A stretch of 64,000 bases of DNA. It comes from Meloidogyne chitwoodi (lineage: Eukaryota; Nematoda; Chromadorea; Rhabditida; Meloidogynidae). Made by a program: the position numbers and the translations under genes. The notes under the pieces are model-generated. The model had not been told where the DNA came from and did no database searches. It saw nothing but the letters and a program-made list of their open reading frames with translations. Location of the stretch: assembly GCA_015183035.1 (NCBI GenBank), contig JACZZP010000007.1, positions 1,054,001-1,118,000 of the forward strand, in the 5' to 3' direction. This document shows positions 1 to 13,504 of this stretch, one piece after another. The first letter of the stretch is position 1. Each line of letters starts with the position of its first letter.

Positions 1-3000
1 TAAATAATTTAATTAAATATTTTTTTAAATTAAATTCTAACAGTTGATCAGATACTTCATTAGCTCCAGGAAATAAAGCACAGCCACTACACATTTCACC
101 AAAAATACATCCAACACCCCAAATATCTAAAGAAGTTGAATATACTGTTGAACCTAAAAGTACATCTGGTGGTCGATACCTTTAAAATAAATTAAATAAT
201 TAAATAAATAATTATTTTAATGTAATTAATTAAATTAAATTAAGGTAAAGTTGGGTGGTTATATGAATAAATAGATAATATAAATATATTTTAAATTATA
301 CTGATATTTTCTATATTTTATAAAAATATTATGTCTGTTTTAATTAATTAAAATTAAAAATAACCATAAAGTAACAACATCATGAGAATATGTTCTACTA
401 GGAACTGATTTAGCTCTTGCTAATCCAAAATCTGCTAATTTAAGTTCACCTTCTATTGAAATTAATAAATTTTGAGGTTTTAAATCTCTTAAATTAAAAT
501 ATTATTTTAATTAATTATTTATTTATTTACCTATGTAAAATTTTCCTTTCATGACAAAAAGCTAAGCCACGAAGTAATTGAAATAATAAAACTTTTATTT
601 GTAATTGCTCTAAACCAGTTGGATAATAATTTTCCAAATATTTTGCAAGATCAGTTTTCTAATTAATTTATTATTATTTAATTTTTATTTAATTTCTAAA
701 TTATTTACTAAAAAAAATAAATAAATATATCTTTTTTATTATATATTTATAATTAATTAATTAATTAATTAAAATTCTCTAAAAAATATATTTTGTCTAT
801 CAAAATTAAATTAATAAAATAACCATATATTCAAATACAAGTATTAAAGCTTTTGGTTGTTGAATTATTATTTGATGTAAACGTACAATATTTGCATGTC
901 TAAGTGCACGTAAAAGAGAAACTAAAATTTATTTAATTAATTTAATTAATTTATTTTTAATTTTAAATAATACTTTCACGTATAGCAGTAAATGGAAGTC
1001 CTTCTTGTTCTTGTAATTTAATTTCTTTTAAAGCAACAATTGACCCATCAATTCTATTTTCACTTTTCCAGACAGTCTTTAAATAAATTTAAAATAATTA
1101 ATTTATTTAAAAATTAAAAAATTAATTACAGCATAACTTCCTTCTCCTAACATTTCAATACGTTTAAAAACATCTAAAGAATTTCCATTACTTTTAAAAG
1201 AAGAATTGCCAGAAGATGCTGCAGGTGACTAAATAAATATTTTTAAAAATAGTTAAATTATTTTAAAATATACTTTATTATTTTCATCTTCAGTATTAGC
1301 ACATGAATAATAAGCTTCACTTTGTGGTGTTCGAAAACCTTTTTTAAAAAAATATTTAAATATTTAATTAATTAATTAACCCCAATAAGCAGGATGTACA
1401 TCATCAAAGAATGACATATTTCCAAACATTAAATTATTTTTTTCATCTCCATTGCTACAACAAGAATTTTTCTTTCCTTTAATAATAATTTCAGAAGAAT
1501 CCATTGGAATAGCATCAGAACACATTCTTTTAATTTAATTAAATTTTAAATAAATAAATAAATTAATTAATTAATTACGTATTTGATATACGCATTTGTT
1601 GATTTGCCCCGACAGATCGAGAACGTTTTTGTTGTTTTCTTCCAAATTTATTAATATTATCATCATTAATATATTTTTCATTAATTACAACTGTTTCTTC
1701 TGTTTTAATTTTATTATTTAAATATTTATTTTTAGAATTTGAACGCCAACGGCCCCATAAAAGAGCATTAACTAATCTTTAAAAAATAATAATTAATTGA
1801 AAATAAATAAAATTATTTTCAATTAATACATTTTTTAATTTTAATTTATTTTATTTAAATATTAAAAACACCTTTGACCTCCAGAAAAAGATTGTTTTCT
1901 TTTAGAATGTTTTCTTTGCCAATAATATATTTGTTGTTGTTCTGTTAATCCTTCTTTATTATTAAATGATTTAATAAAATCTTCATTTTGTTTAGGTTGA
2001 ATAAATTCACCAAATTCATCAGTTGCAAGTACAGTTTGTTTATTTTCATCATCTTTTATTTTTTAAATTTAAATTAATATATTTAATTAAATATTTACAA
2101 TAATATTCTGGTGCAGGATCAGGTGGTTGTTGTTGTTTTATTCTTTTTATTTTATTATTAATTGATTTATTTAATGGAGAAGTAACATTTGATGATAAAT
2201 TATTATTCCATGAAAAACTCATTGGTAAATGTGGATGAGGAAAAAGAATAGAAAAAGTTGATTTTGTCTTTTTTGGTCCAATTTTCTTTTTTGGTGGAGA
2301 AATTAAATAATTAGGTGGAGAAGAAGGTAATTCATCAGAATAATTGTTTTTATTATTTTCTTCTTCATTTGAAATTGTTGTTGGTTCTGATGGTCGTCTT
2401 AAATGATAAAAGTTTTTTTGTTCTTTTAATATTTGTTGTTTTTGTTTTTCATTTTCTGTTTTTGTTGAAAAAACAGAAGAAGAACACAACAATCTGTAAA
2501 TATCAGAATTAATTAAATAAAAATACAAAAATCAGAATTAATTAAATAAAAATACAAAAATCAGAATTAATTACATAAAAATACAAAAATCAGAATTTAT
2601 TAAATAAAAATACAAAAATTAAATATCAGAATTTAATTAAAAATAATCAGAATTACCCCTTTTTCAGTCCTTCATTTATGCAGCAATTAAAATGAGGACA
2701 ATCACTACTACCATTTATATTTAATAAATTATTATTTGTTGAAATACCAGAAGTATTTGCAGAAGAAGAACAAGAACAATAAAAATCTCCTAAAAATAAA
2801 TATAAATAAATTAATTAAATTAATTATTTATTTTACCATCTTTTTCTCTATTTTTTTCACGAGATCTAAATTTTTGAAAAAATTGTTGAGAAGAAGAAGA
2901 GGAAGAAGTTGTAACTTCTGTTAAATTACCAACAACAGCAATTGTAGCAGTTTTATGTAAATTTTTTCTAAAAATAATTTATTAAATAATTTATTTATTA

Positions 3001-3649
3001 AAAAAACCTTCTAGAAGGACTTGCACTAGAATAACCACTTTCTTTTCCACCACTACAAATTCCATTATTTAAAATATCTTTAGATGTTGTTGTATTCGTT
3101 GGAGTTGAATTAATTGTCTTAAAATATAAAAATAAAATTAAATTAAAATTAAATAAAAACAACAATTTTAATAACCTTATTTAATGTTTTAGAAAATAAA
3201 ACATTAGAAGGAGAAGAAGATAATATTGTTGTTGTTGTTTGTTGTGGACAACATAAACAATGACAATCTCCATAATTATTTAATGATTCTAATAACTAAA
3301 GTAATTTAATATTTATTTATTTAATTATTAATTATTTAAATTACTTTTTTATTTCCTAAATTAATTTTATTTAAATTTTCAGAGCTTTTTGAACGTGCTG
3401 CAGTTGCTGCTTTAATTAAATGTTTTTGATTAAGTGTAGAAAGTGAATTTGTAGAACGAAGACGAACTTTTAAAAATAAATAATATTTATTTATTTATTT
3501 TACCTTCATTATTATTATTTTCTCCTTCTTTACGTTTCCATTTATTTGGTGGAACATCAGATAACCAATTACCTAATTTTTAAATAAAATATTATTTAAA
3601 TATTTTTAAAACTTAATTGTGTTGTTAATTTATTCCATACAGCAGTCAT
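1..3649 (-). CDS. CDK14: CDK14/PFTAIRE-type cyclin-dependent kinase, 3' end off the window
   Basis: Cyclin-dependent Ser/Thr kinase of the PFTAIRE group (CDK14/15, Drosophila Eip63E), which works with Y-type cyclins at the membrane in Wnt and cell-cycle control. Reading leftwards, the start is [12 protein letters not shown] at 3649, followed by several low-complexity exons rich in Ser, Asn, Lys and Pro (about 3580-1260). The kinase domain follows: glycine loop GEGSYA (about 1135), LPFTAIRES (about 978-1001, the defining PFTAIRE helix), HRD-type loop RDLKPQNLL (about 470), [12 protein letters not shown] (about 420) and [11 protein letters not shown] (about 165-180). Exons are separated by 40-170 bp AT-rich GT-AG introns. 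The C-lobe after [11 protein letters not shown] is cut by the window edge. The PFTAIRE sequence separates it from PCTAIRE kinases (CDK16-18). Exon joins in the low-complexity N-terminus (2049-3300) are approximate. Confidence 0.93.
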
Positions 3650-6600
3650 TTTATATTAAAAATAATTGTTTTTTAATTAAAAAATAAACTAAAAATATAT
3701 TTTAATTTAATTTTAATTTTTAACCTTTTATATTTAAAAAAAATATATAAAATTATTATTTATTTATTACAAATTTTAAAATATATTTATTTCTTTATTA
3801 CACACTCGTAAATAATTATAATTAAAAAAATAAAATTAATGATTTATTAAATTAATTTTTTAAATTAAATTAATTAAAATGTGATATATTGTAGTACTAA
3901 ATTGATAGAAAAGAAAAAAAATAAAAAAATAAATAAATAAAAATATTTAAATTTTATATTATTTTTCTCTAATTATTTTTAAAATTAAAGTTTTAAACAA
4001 ATTGATTTAAAAATAAAATAAAAAAGGTGAATATTTTGAGGCAACTGGCATTTATAGAAAATATATTTTTGCCATTAAATAAAAGAAAAGAGAAAATAAA
4101 TAATTATAAATAAAAGATTTATTAAAAGTGTTTATTATATAATTCTAAAAAGAGAAGAAACGTGATTCAAAGAAAGAGGGAGAAAGAGAAAAATAAAAGC
4201 ATCTGTCAGTAAATAAATGATTCTTCTCCTCAAAGATTTTTAAATAGCCTAAAAAGAAAAGAAAAAAGAAAAATTGATAAAAAAGAAATAATTAAAAAAT
4301 AAAAGTTATAGTAATAAATAAATAAATAAATATTAAATTTATTTAAGATAATTAAATTCTTCTAAAATTAATAATTTAGGTATATAAAAATAAATTTATA
4401 TTTTATAATTAAATATAATTATTTTTATTAAATAAATTTAAATAAAAATTAATTTTGTAATTTTTAAGAAAAAAAAAAATAAATAAAAACTCTAATTTAT
4501 TTAAAATATTGTTCTCTTCAATTTGCCCAAATTTTACTTTTTTTTAGTTATTTCTCTTTTTTCTTTTTTCTAACCCATTGAATATAAAAATAATTATTTA
4601 AGTATAACTCTTTTTTACAATTCATTGAGGGATGTTTGGGCGCAGGATATTTAATGGAGTAGTTTGTTTAATATTTTATTTATTTTTAGAGGAAATAAAT
4701 ATCTCATTTTAAAAGATTAAATAATTCCAAATTATTTTATTTATTTTTTTAATTTAAAAACTCTCTAAATATATACGCCATAACAATACTTAAACAACTC
4801 TTTTTATTTTAATTTTATTTTCAAAAAATACTTTGGTTATTGTTAATCTTTTTTGCCTTCTCCTAAACTAGGTACTATTCTTTTTTTTCCTTTTCACATT
4901 ATTTTTATATTTCCTTCCGCTCTATAGTCCTCCCCCCTTTTTTTGGAAAAATTTTCCAAATTTGGCATTTTTATAAAATAAAAATATATATGGACATTAG
5001 AGTCTTAAAATTAAATATTTATTTTTATTTTATTTGTTAAATAAATTTAAATAATAATTATATAAAATAATTAAATTAAAAATATATTTAAAAAATACTC
5101 TAAAAAAAGAAACATTTTTTAGTAAAAAAATAGTTTTTTTATTTTTTTTTAAAAAAAGTAAAAGCGGTAGCTTTTTTTAAGAATTTTGTACATATAATAA
5201 ATAAATAAATGTATAAGTCATTTTGACATGACAGGAAAAGCTTTTCATCATAAAAAAAAAGAAAAAGAAAAAAACTATTCAGTTAATTTTAACTATTGTT
5301 ATTTTTATTATTTTTATGGACATTTCTTTTTTTAAAAATAAATAAATATATTATTTTATGAGATAAAGAAAAACATGAAAAGTTTTTAAAAAAAATCCTG
5401 CTGTTTTTTAATTTATTTTAAAAATATTTAAAAATAAAAAGAGAAGGTATTTTTATTTAAAAAATAATAGAGAAAATATTTAAATAAAAAAATAATATTT
5501 AATAAAATAATATAAAAAAAGAGTAATAATTATTTAAAATTAAATTTAAAATTATTTACATTATTTAAAATATAAAAAATTAAAATAAAATAAATTATTT
5601 TTTATTTTGCTAAAAAATTGAAAGAATTCTTTTTTTTAATTTCCTCCTAAATAGGAAAAAATAAATTAAAATTAAAGAAAATAGAAGAAAATAGTGGATT
5701 AATTAAATTATTTAAATATTTTTATTTTAAAAATATTAAAATTAAATAATTTAAAAAAATAAATATTTTTATTAATTTATTTGAATTTTTAAAAAATAAT
5801 ATTTTTAAATTGGAAAAACAGATGTTTATTTTTTAAAAATAAATAAATATTTTGAAATAAAAAACGTTACTAAAAATTAAAAATATTTTAAGATTTTTTA
5901 TTTTAAGAAATGAAAATTGAGAATATATATTTAATATTTTAAAAATAAAATAATAATAAATTTTATAATATTTAAATAATTATAAAATAAATAAATAAAT
6001 AGATAAGAGAAAATATTTAATTAATTTATTTTTTTTGTAAAAAATAAATTAAAAAAATAATTATTTAATAAAAATATTTTTTTTAATTATTCTCAATTTT
6101 AAATAAATTTAAAAAAATAAATAAAGTAAAATTCTTTTAAATAAACAAAAAAACTTTTTTGGTAAAATTCCCTCACAAAAAAACTAAAAAAAGTTTATTT
6201 TTTTTTAAAAAGCTCAGGGGAATATATTTTTTATTTTTACATATTTACTTTGATGTTTTTTTAGAAAAAAAGTTTTTTAAGAAAATAATTTATATTTATA
6301 TATTTTTAAAATATTTAGTTTTTAGTAAATAAATTTATTAAAAAAATAAAAATAAAATAAAAATAATTTTATTAAATTTAATTAAAAAATATTTTTTTAA
6401 TTAATTAAAAAAATAAATAATTTTTAAATTTAAAATAAACTTTAAATAAATAAATTACGTAAAATAAAATATTTAAAATTAAAAAAAAATAAAATAAATT
6501 TATTTATTCGCTGAATTAACTAAAAATATATTTAAATGGACAATTATTACGAAAATAAAAAATAATTAAATACTGGTCTAAAAAAACAAAAAATAATTAC

Positions 6601-7683
6601 TTATTTTAAATGGTTAAATATTAATTTTAAAAATTAAATAAATATTTAATTGTTTTTTAATTAATTTATTTAAAGTTTTATTTAAAATAAAAAATAAAAG
6701 AAAATTATTATTATTTTAAAAATAAATAAAACTTGTTTTTTAAGAATATATAAACTTAAAAAAATATAAAATAAAAATAAATATATTACATAAATATATT
6801 TCCCACAATAATGTGCCGCTTTTTATATGTCAAAGAGACCAAAATGAAGAGGCAAAAAATGAAAAAGAGAAAAATTGGTGATAGCAAAAAAAATAATATA
6901 TTTATTATTTAAAAAAATGAAAGAGAAGAAGAACCAGGCGAATTTTAGAAAATTGAAGAAGCCATGAGAGAAGAGCCCCTTCCACCATTGTTTTTTAGTT
7001 TAGTAGTTTTGTGATGAGGAGAGCATGACGGGTAAATTTTTAAAAGAAAAAAGAAAAGGAAATGAGGGTTATGAAGAACAGGGTTATTTTATATTTATAT
7101 GTAACTGAAGAAATATAATAAATACTAAACAGCTGCTCTAAAAAAAAAGTTTTAAAAATACTAAAACAGAATTTAAAAATTAATAAAAAATATTAATAAA
7201 GTGAATATAATAATTAAAAAGATAATAATAATAATTAATTTGTTTATTAATATTTAATTAAATGAACCAACAAAACAAAAAAATAGGGGGGGATAGATTA
7301 CTCAGAGATGAAAATTATTTTAAAGAAATCAAGGTTAAATTAAGTTCTATCTATAGGAGAGAGAAAATTTTTTATTTCCAAAAAGTTTTTGATTTATAAA
7401 AAAATAAATATTTTTTTATAAATTTAATTTTTAAACAATTAATAATAAAATAAACTTTTTTATTTAAAATAATAAAATAATATTTAAATAATGTTATGAG
7501 AGAATTGAGATATAATGAAGAATATATTGAAGGACAGATGATGTAAATAATAAAAGACAATAAAAAGATGACATTATTAATTAATTAAATTATTTATGAA
7601 CGGTGTGAACTAATGTAATATTTAAAAAACAAAAAAAAAATTAAATATTTTAAAATATTTTAATTTATTATTTATGTAAATAA
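3650..7683. other. AT-rich intergenic spacer upstream of the kinase
   Basis: About 4 kb of very AT-rich DNA with runs of A, T and TAAATAAA-like sequence. I found no convincing coding exon. The short open frames here (for example 7372-7560 on the minus strand) are Ile/Phe/Lys/Tyr strings expected of AT-rich DNA. The purine-rich patches near 4150-4230 and 6830-7030 could be promoter or 5' UTR of the kinase gene, but nothing proves it. Confidence 0.6.
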
Positions 7684-7875
7684 TAGAGATAGGAATTTTG
7701 AAAAATCCTTGACCTGGATTCTGGATTTTATTTATTGACCTGGACCAGACTCTGGACTTGGAGTCAAGGAAAAATCCAGATCCAGAAAAAATCCAGAATT
7801 CCTAAAAAATGCCTGGATCTGGACTCTGGATCCAGGAAAAATCCAGGACTGGATCCAGATCCAGTCCTGTCTCTA
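7684..7875. mobile_element. Short hAT-like MITE with internal GGATCCAG repeats
   Basis: A 192-bp element. It begins TAGAGATAGGA and ends in the near-complement TCCTGTCTCTA, and is flanked by exact 8-bp duplications GTAAATAA (7676-7683 and 7876-7883). An 8-bp target duplication and a TAG...CTA end are typical of the hAT superfamily. The interior is a degenerate array of CTGGATCCAGATCC-like words, far richer in G+C than the surroundings. It encodes no transposase. The open frame over it is a by-product of the repeat. Confidence 0.85.
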
Positions 7876-9404
7876 GTAAATAATAAACATTTTCTTATAA
7901 TTATTTGTTCTAATTTTTTAAATTAATTTAATTAATAATTTAATTAAAATAAAATATTATTATTTATTTATGTCTCATATCCACAGTAAACGTTTAAAAA
8001 TAAATAAAATAAAAATTTTAAAAATTAATTTAAAAAAATGTCTACAACCATGCCGTAAATTTTAATAGCTATTTTTCCTATTTTTGATTAAAAAAATATT
8101 TTTTTTAAATAAATAACCAATTTGCATTTTCATGCCTTATTATTTTTTTGTTATTTTTTACTTATTTTTATTAGTTTATTTATTTGATTGATGGAAAAAA
8201 CTGCCATTTTATTTAAAAAAAAACCTTTTAAATTATTCATAAAAATGCCAATTTTATTTAATTTAATGCATTTTTTAACAATTAATTATTAAAATAAAAA
8301 AAAAAAAACATATTTATTTAAATAATTTTTTTAATTAAAAAAATGTTAAATTATTTGTTTATCATTTTTTTCTAAAATTTTTTTTTAAAATTAAAAAAAG
8401 TCAGGGCTGGATAGAATTAATTTATCTGTTCATTCACACTCACTTTTATCAGTCAACCAATTAATAAATATTTTAAAGTTAGTTTATAATCACATCAAAA
8501 ATAAGTATATATTTATATTACTCTTTTACCTATAACACTCTCTCATTCTCAATTATTTAATATAATAATAATTAAAATATATTCTTTTATTATAATAAAA
8601 GAACAAATATAATTATATTATTTTTTACAAAAATTACTACAAAAGTTAATAATAAAATTTTTTTAATTTTTATAATTATTAAAATAAATTCAGATTTCAA
8701 TAAAAGATAGATAGGTATATTATTATTTATTTAATTAAAATAATGCCTTTGTTAAAATTTAAAATTAATTTAACAAAAATATTTGAAAACTAATAAGACA
8801 ACTATTTTATTATAATTAACTATAATAATAATTTATTAAAGTACACTTTATATATAAAAGGCGATCTATGAGATTTAAATTTAAAAAAAAAAAAGTTGGG
8901 CATGCAAAGCTACAATTTATTATTATTTTTTGAGCGAATAAAAATGATTAATTTTTTATTTTAAATTTTTTTTAAAATAAAAAAAATTTAATTTGTTAAT
9001 ATTAAAATATATATAGGTATATAAAACAAAAAATTTGAAAAGAAAAAATAAATGCACAATTTTAATATAATTTTTTGAAATATATTTATTATATAACTAA
9101 TTTTATTATGCATTTTTTAATGCTATATTTTGGGTGAAAAATAAGAGATAAAAATTTATTTAATTTTAAAAATAATCTTTTGTAAATAAAAAGGCTGGCC
9201 GCTTTAATAATACTCTTCTTAACAGTCATAAAACAATAAAGATTAATTTTTTCATTAAAATACCTTAATTTCCACCCTTAGTATAAGACAAAAAATTTCT
9301 CATTTTAACAACAGAAAATCACTAACTAATAAAAACTAAAAATAATAACTATAAATACTATTATTATATTTATATAATTGTCCTAATTCATATTTATTTT
9401 TAAA
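7876..9404. other. AT-rich intergenic spacer
   Basis: No exon, RNA gene or structured repeat recognised. It lies downstream of the Aralar gene and upstream of the MITE. The last 150 bp probably include the Aralar 3' UTR. Confidence 0.55.
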
Positions 9405-12400
9405 TTAACCGGTAGTAATATCATTATTACGACGTTCAAATCTAGGAAGAAAAAGACCAAATTTATGTTCAATTCCAGAAAATGTAGCTGCTGCAAGTTT
9501 ATATCCTCCGATATGATGGGGATTGACTGAAGCTTGATCAAGAATTGTTGCATGAGTTGATGTCTATAAAATAAAAAAATTAAAAAAATATTAATTTATT
9601 TTACTTCTGATCCACTAGGCCTATTTCCACCAAAGTCAACATAAAAGAAACGTTGTAATATTTCATAACTAACTAATGTAACTCCAAATTGTGGACTTGA
9701 ACGAAAGACACGTGCTAAAAATTAAAAAAAAACATTGTTAAAATATTATTCAAAATTAAAGTAATTAATACCTATTGCTCCTTTCCAAAAAGAGCTAGGA
9801 CCTTCTTCACGCATTAACTAAAAATTAAATTAATAAAAAATAGAAAAATAATATTTAAAAGAATTAAAAGTAAGCTCTTTCCTTAAATATAGACTGACAA
9901 TAAGAGATGAAAATCAAATTATACATATGTAGCTAGTATTCTAAAAATATATTAAAAATTACTAACCTTTCTAAAACAGTCAATAACGCCAGTATAAGTG
10001 GTTTGACCAGCACGAGAAGCTACTTGCAAACGTGTTTTAATAACATCGGCTATAAATAATATTAATTTAAAAAAATAAATAAAAATAAATCAACCAGGAG
10101 TAACCAATGCAGCAGCAGGCACTCCAGCAAGCATTGCTGAAGCAAATAAAGACAAAGGACTATTTAAACCCTACAATTAATTACAATAATTTAATTAAAA
10201 TATCTTCATAACCTGAGAATCAGCAGTTAAAAGCTTCATGTGTGCATAAACAGGAAAATATATACCCGAAAATGGAATATCTCGTAACCAACAAGCCCTA
10301 CAAAAAATAAAATTAAAATAACAAAAAAGAAAAATTAATTAACCTTGATCCTTTGTAGAGACCTGTAAAACCCAACTCTTTTATAACATCAAATAAACGC
10401 AATTTTGGCGCATTAATTATTTCACCAACAGTTTGAAGACGAATTTTAATAATTTCCAAAGGATTTGTTACAACAACCTTAATTTAAAAAATAGAACAGA
10501 TCATCTTTGCTACATCTTGAGTACATAGTTACAATTCTTTAATAAAAATTCCAAACCTGACAAGTTCCAGCACTGAAACCACCCAGAATTTCTCCCCATA
10601 ATGGAATTCTTCCATCTTTTGTAAACTTATCACGAACAAAGTCATTTACAGTTAATTTAATTGCTTTTTCTGGCGCAACACCCATAAGTTGAGGTAAAAG
10701 ACCACGATACAGACCGAGAATCCCTTCAAATTTAACAACTTTTTTGAAACAATCAAAGCTGAAATATTATAAATAATAAGACAATTAAAGTGGCTCATAT
10801 AACTAAATTGAATGAGAAAGTTAAGCTAAAAGTTTTACAAAATTCAATAAAGCAAAGTAAAAAAAATATTTATATAAATAAAACCTATTTTTGTACATAA
10901 CTTCTCCGAGATATGAACCAGTACGTTGATTCTGCATACGCGTTTTTACTAAATCAATAGGATATACAGCTGCTGCACCACATGACCCTCCTATTGCGCC
11001 GAGAACAAAACGATAAACACTTTCCAACACCTTTAAAAAACATAAAAATATAATTAAAAAAATTAATACCGCAACACCGAATCCACGTTCTTCGTTACTT
11101 TTCACAGCTTTTACATCTGTAATACGAAAGATCTGAGATACACGTTTAAGTCGTTCAGGATCTATTTTATCCAAATCAACCAAATTAATTGCTCGAGTTC
11201 CTGTATGGTTAAGTTCTGCCAAGCGAAAGAGAATTTCAACCTGTGTTTGTAAATTTTATTTACAATTAGTAAAAAAATATATAGCTTATAATAAATAGAT
11301 TGTAATATGTATAACCTCATAAGGTGTAATCTGAGCATATGACTGCGTAGCTTGAAGAAATTCTTCTCTAGTAACTTTTAGTCCAATATTTCCACGTGCA
11401 ATACTCATATAAACACGTTTCATTAACTCCATTTTAGAAAGCAAAGAATTGAATGCTTGGTAAAAAGGAAAGCGGACCTATATAAAAATAAAATAATTAA
11501 AGGAAATAAAAAATAAATCAAAATTAACCTTATGTGCACTGCTACCCCCACCAGCAACAGCAATCAAATTTTGTTTACAAAAATCTGTAAGTAAATGACC
11601 CTTAACAGTAGTCATAATCGTGTAGAAATCTGTGGCTGATATACTCCCATCATTTTCTTTGTCAAACCTAAAGAAATAAAAAATAATCTTAATTTGTTAA
11701 TCAAATAAAAAAAACTTTTTAAAAGCTTGTATGCCTTGCTCTTCATAGAAATCATGAAGTAATTGACAGAAAGCATGATAACCTATAGATCGTTGCTTCT
11801 TACTAAATAAATTAATTATATACTGGTTAACTCAATAATGACAAAAATAGATTCATAAAATCAGGCTTGGGAATAATTACAAAATAAATTAGAATGTAAA
11901 CTCAAAACAACTTTTTATTAAATTTGGTTTAAATTGAAAATTTTCTATTTTAAAATTAAAGACATACGCGCCAAAATATTTCTTAATAAATTCGCAATTG
12001 AAGTCAAAATCAAGTTGCATCAAAGGAGTTGTGTGACGAATAACCTTTCGAAAAAAATACTAAAATAGATCATTAAATATACTTTTTCAAATTCATCAGC
12101 CGTAATTGATTCCGAAGCATTATTGTCAAAAATTTCAAAAGCAGTTAAATAAAGTGCATCAGGCGAACAAAGAGTTGCTTAAAACAAAAATCAAAATTTA
12201 ATTGAAAAATTGAGTCTACTTTAATAATTTTGTTAAAACTATAAAATATTTTAATTATTAAACTACCTTCAAATGCAAAAAACTCTTCAAAAGAAATAAG
12301 TCCATCTTTTGAAGTATCGGCAGCACTAGCCAAAAGTCGAACTGTTTCTCGATTGTAATTCTCATCGTTATATATATTTAAATATCTATTAATGATAAAA

Positions 12401-12797
12401 AAATTTTGAATGAATAAGAAAAAAGAAATTAAAGCAAAATACATAGGTATATATTAAAATAAATAGAAAGAAAACCTCTGAACAAAATCAGACGCTGTCA
12501 TAAACTTCCTTCCAGACTTTTCAACAGATGCATACTGATTGAATATTTTAAGAAGCTCATCTGGATTAGCACGTGGAATTGAGCCTGGCAATGCACTCAC
12601 CTTTATAATTAGAATTAAAAAATATTTTTAAATAAATTTTGTGAGACAGTTAAAAGTATAAAAACCTGTTGGTGTTTCTCATAACATCTTGCAGTTAGAA
12701 TCATTTTGGGAATCGCAAATTTTAATGAAAAAAATGGACAATCGTTTAACCAATTTATTGGAATAAAATATGCCGCCTTTTTATTATCATTTGCCAT
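9405..12797 (-). CDS. SLC25A12/13: Aralar/citrin-type mitochondrial aspartate-glutamate carrier
   Basis: Calcium-regulated aspartate/glutamate exchanger of the inner mitochondrial membrane, part of the malate-aspartate shuttle. The N-terminal half (exons from 12797 to about 11330) is the EF-hand regulatory domain: [10 protein letters not shown] is an atypical start, [18 protein letters not shown] and [13 protein letters not shown] (about 12285-12325) match Aralar EF-hands. The carrier half starts at [14 protein letters not shown], with the first signature [20 protein letters not shown] (about 10905-10975). Further exons carry the second and third repeats, including [13 protein letters not shown] and RFFYVDFGG (about 9605-9713). 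The tail is basic (LPRFERR) and ends at the TAA at 9405-9407. There are a dozen or more short introns. Start ATG 12795-12797 is followed by one uninterrupted exon. The family match is unambiguous; a few exon edges are approximate. Confidence 0.95.
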
Positions 12798-12939
12798 AAT
12801 TAGATTAAAATAAAAAGTATATACAAAAAAGACTATAATAACAGAAAAATATTATTGTTGCGTTTGTGGACACAATTAATAAAATAATAAGTAACCTGCT
12901 CAGGAAGGATTTTTCGTTGAATTACGTCGCGGTCAATAC

Positions 12940-13254
12940 TAGAGTTAGGAACGGGATCGGGTCCCGATCCCGTTTCCCGATTTCCCGATCCCTTTTCCCG
13001 GTTTTTTTGAGACACCGGGATGAAACCGGGATCGGGAATTCCCGGTTTTCCCGATCCGAGTCCCGACCGGTCATTAATTTTCCAATTCCCGGTCCTTTTT
13101 TCCGGATTCCCGGTTTCTCAGTCGGGACCCGCTTATTTTTGGATCTGGAAAAAAAACGGGAATTCCCGATTTTCCCGATCCGGGTCCCTCCCGATCGTTC
13201 AATTTTTAAATTTCCCGATTCCCGATCCCGATTTTTACAAAATTCCTAACTCTA
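12940..13254. mobile_element. GC-rich hAT-like MITE between two divergent genes
   Basis: A 315-bp element with ends TAGAGTTAGGAA and TTCCTAACTCTA, flanked by exact 8-bp duplications GTCAATAC (12932-12939 and 13255-13262). The ends belong to the same family as the element at 7684-7875. The interior is a degenerate array of CCCGATCCCG / GGGAATTCCCGG words, by far the most GC-rich DNA in the window. Two overlapping plus-strand open frames (12866-13249, 13020-13382) and one on the minus strand come from this repeat and are not genes. It sits about 140 bp from the Aralar start and 250 bp from the HIP start. Confidence 0.9.
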
Positions 13255-13504
13255 GTCAATACCCAAAAATATTATTCTGGTCTCCAATAAATATTAATTT
13301 GAATTTTGCTTTTTTGGCGTTTAATAAAAACATATTTCGCCATAACTTTTATATGTTGTCCAAGATTAAAAATGAGAAATAGTTAACTGTCATAAAAGCA
13401 GACATGTCTTGAGTCATTTTTAATTATTTATTTTACTAATTCTATATTATTTTTTTATTTTTATCTAGTTTTTAGAATTTATCTGTTTTACGCTTCAAAA
13501 TTTG

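Noticed and set aside
2049..2528. A 159-residue minus-strand open frame as a separate gene
   Set aside because: It is an internal low-complexity exon with flanking intron sequence of the PFTAIRE kinase gene on the same strand.
7735..7926. A 63-residue open frame rich in Asp, Ser and Leu
   Set aside because: It is a by-product of the GGATCCAG array in the MITE at 7684-7875.
12866..13382. Overlapping plus- and minus-strand open frames rich in Pro, Ser, Arg and Phe
   Set aside because: They are translations of the CCCGATCC repeat inside the hAT-like MITE in several frames at once, and run past the element ends. No protein family is visible.
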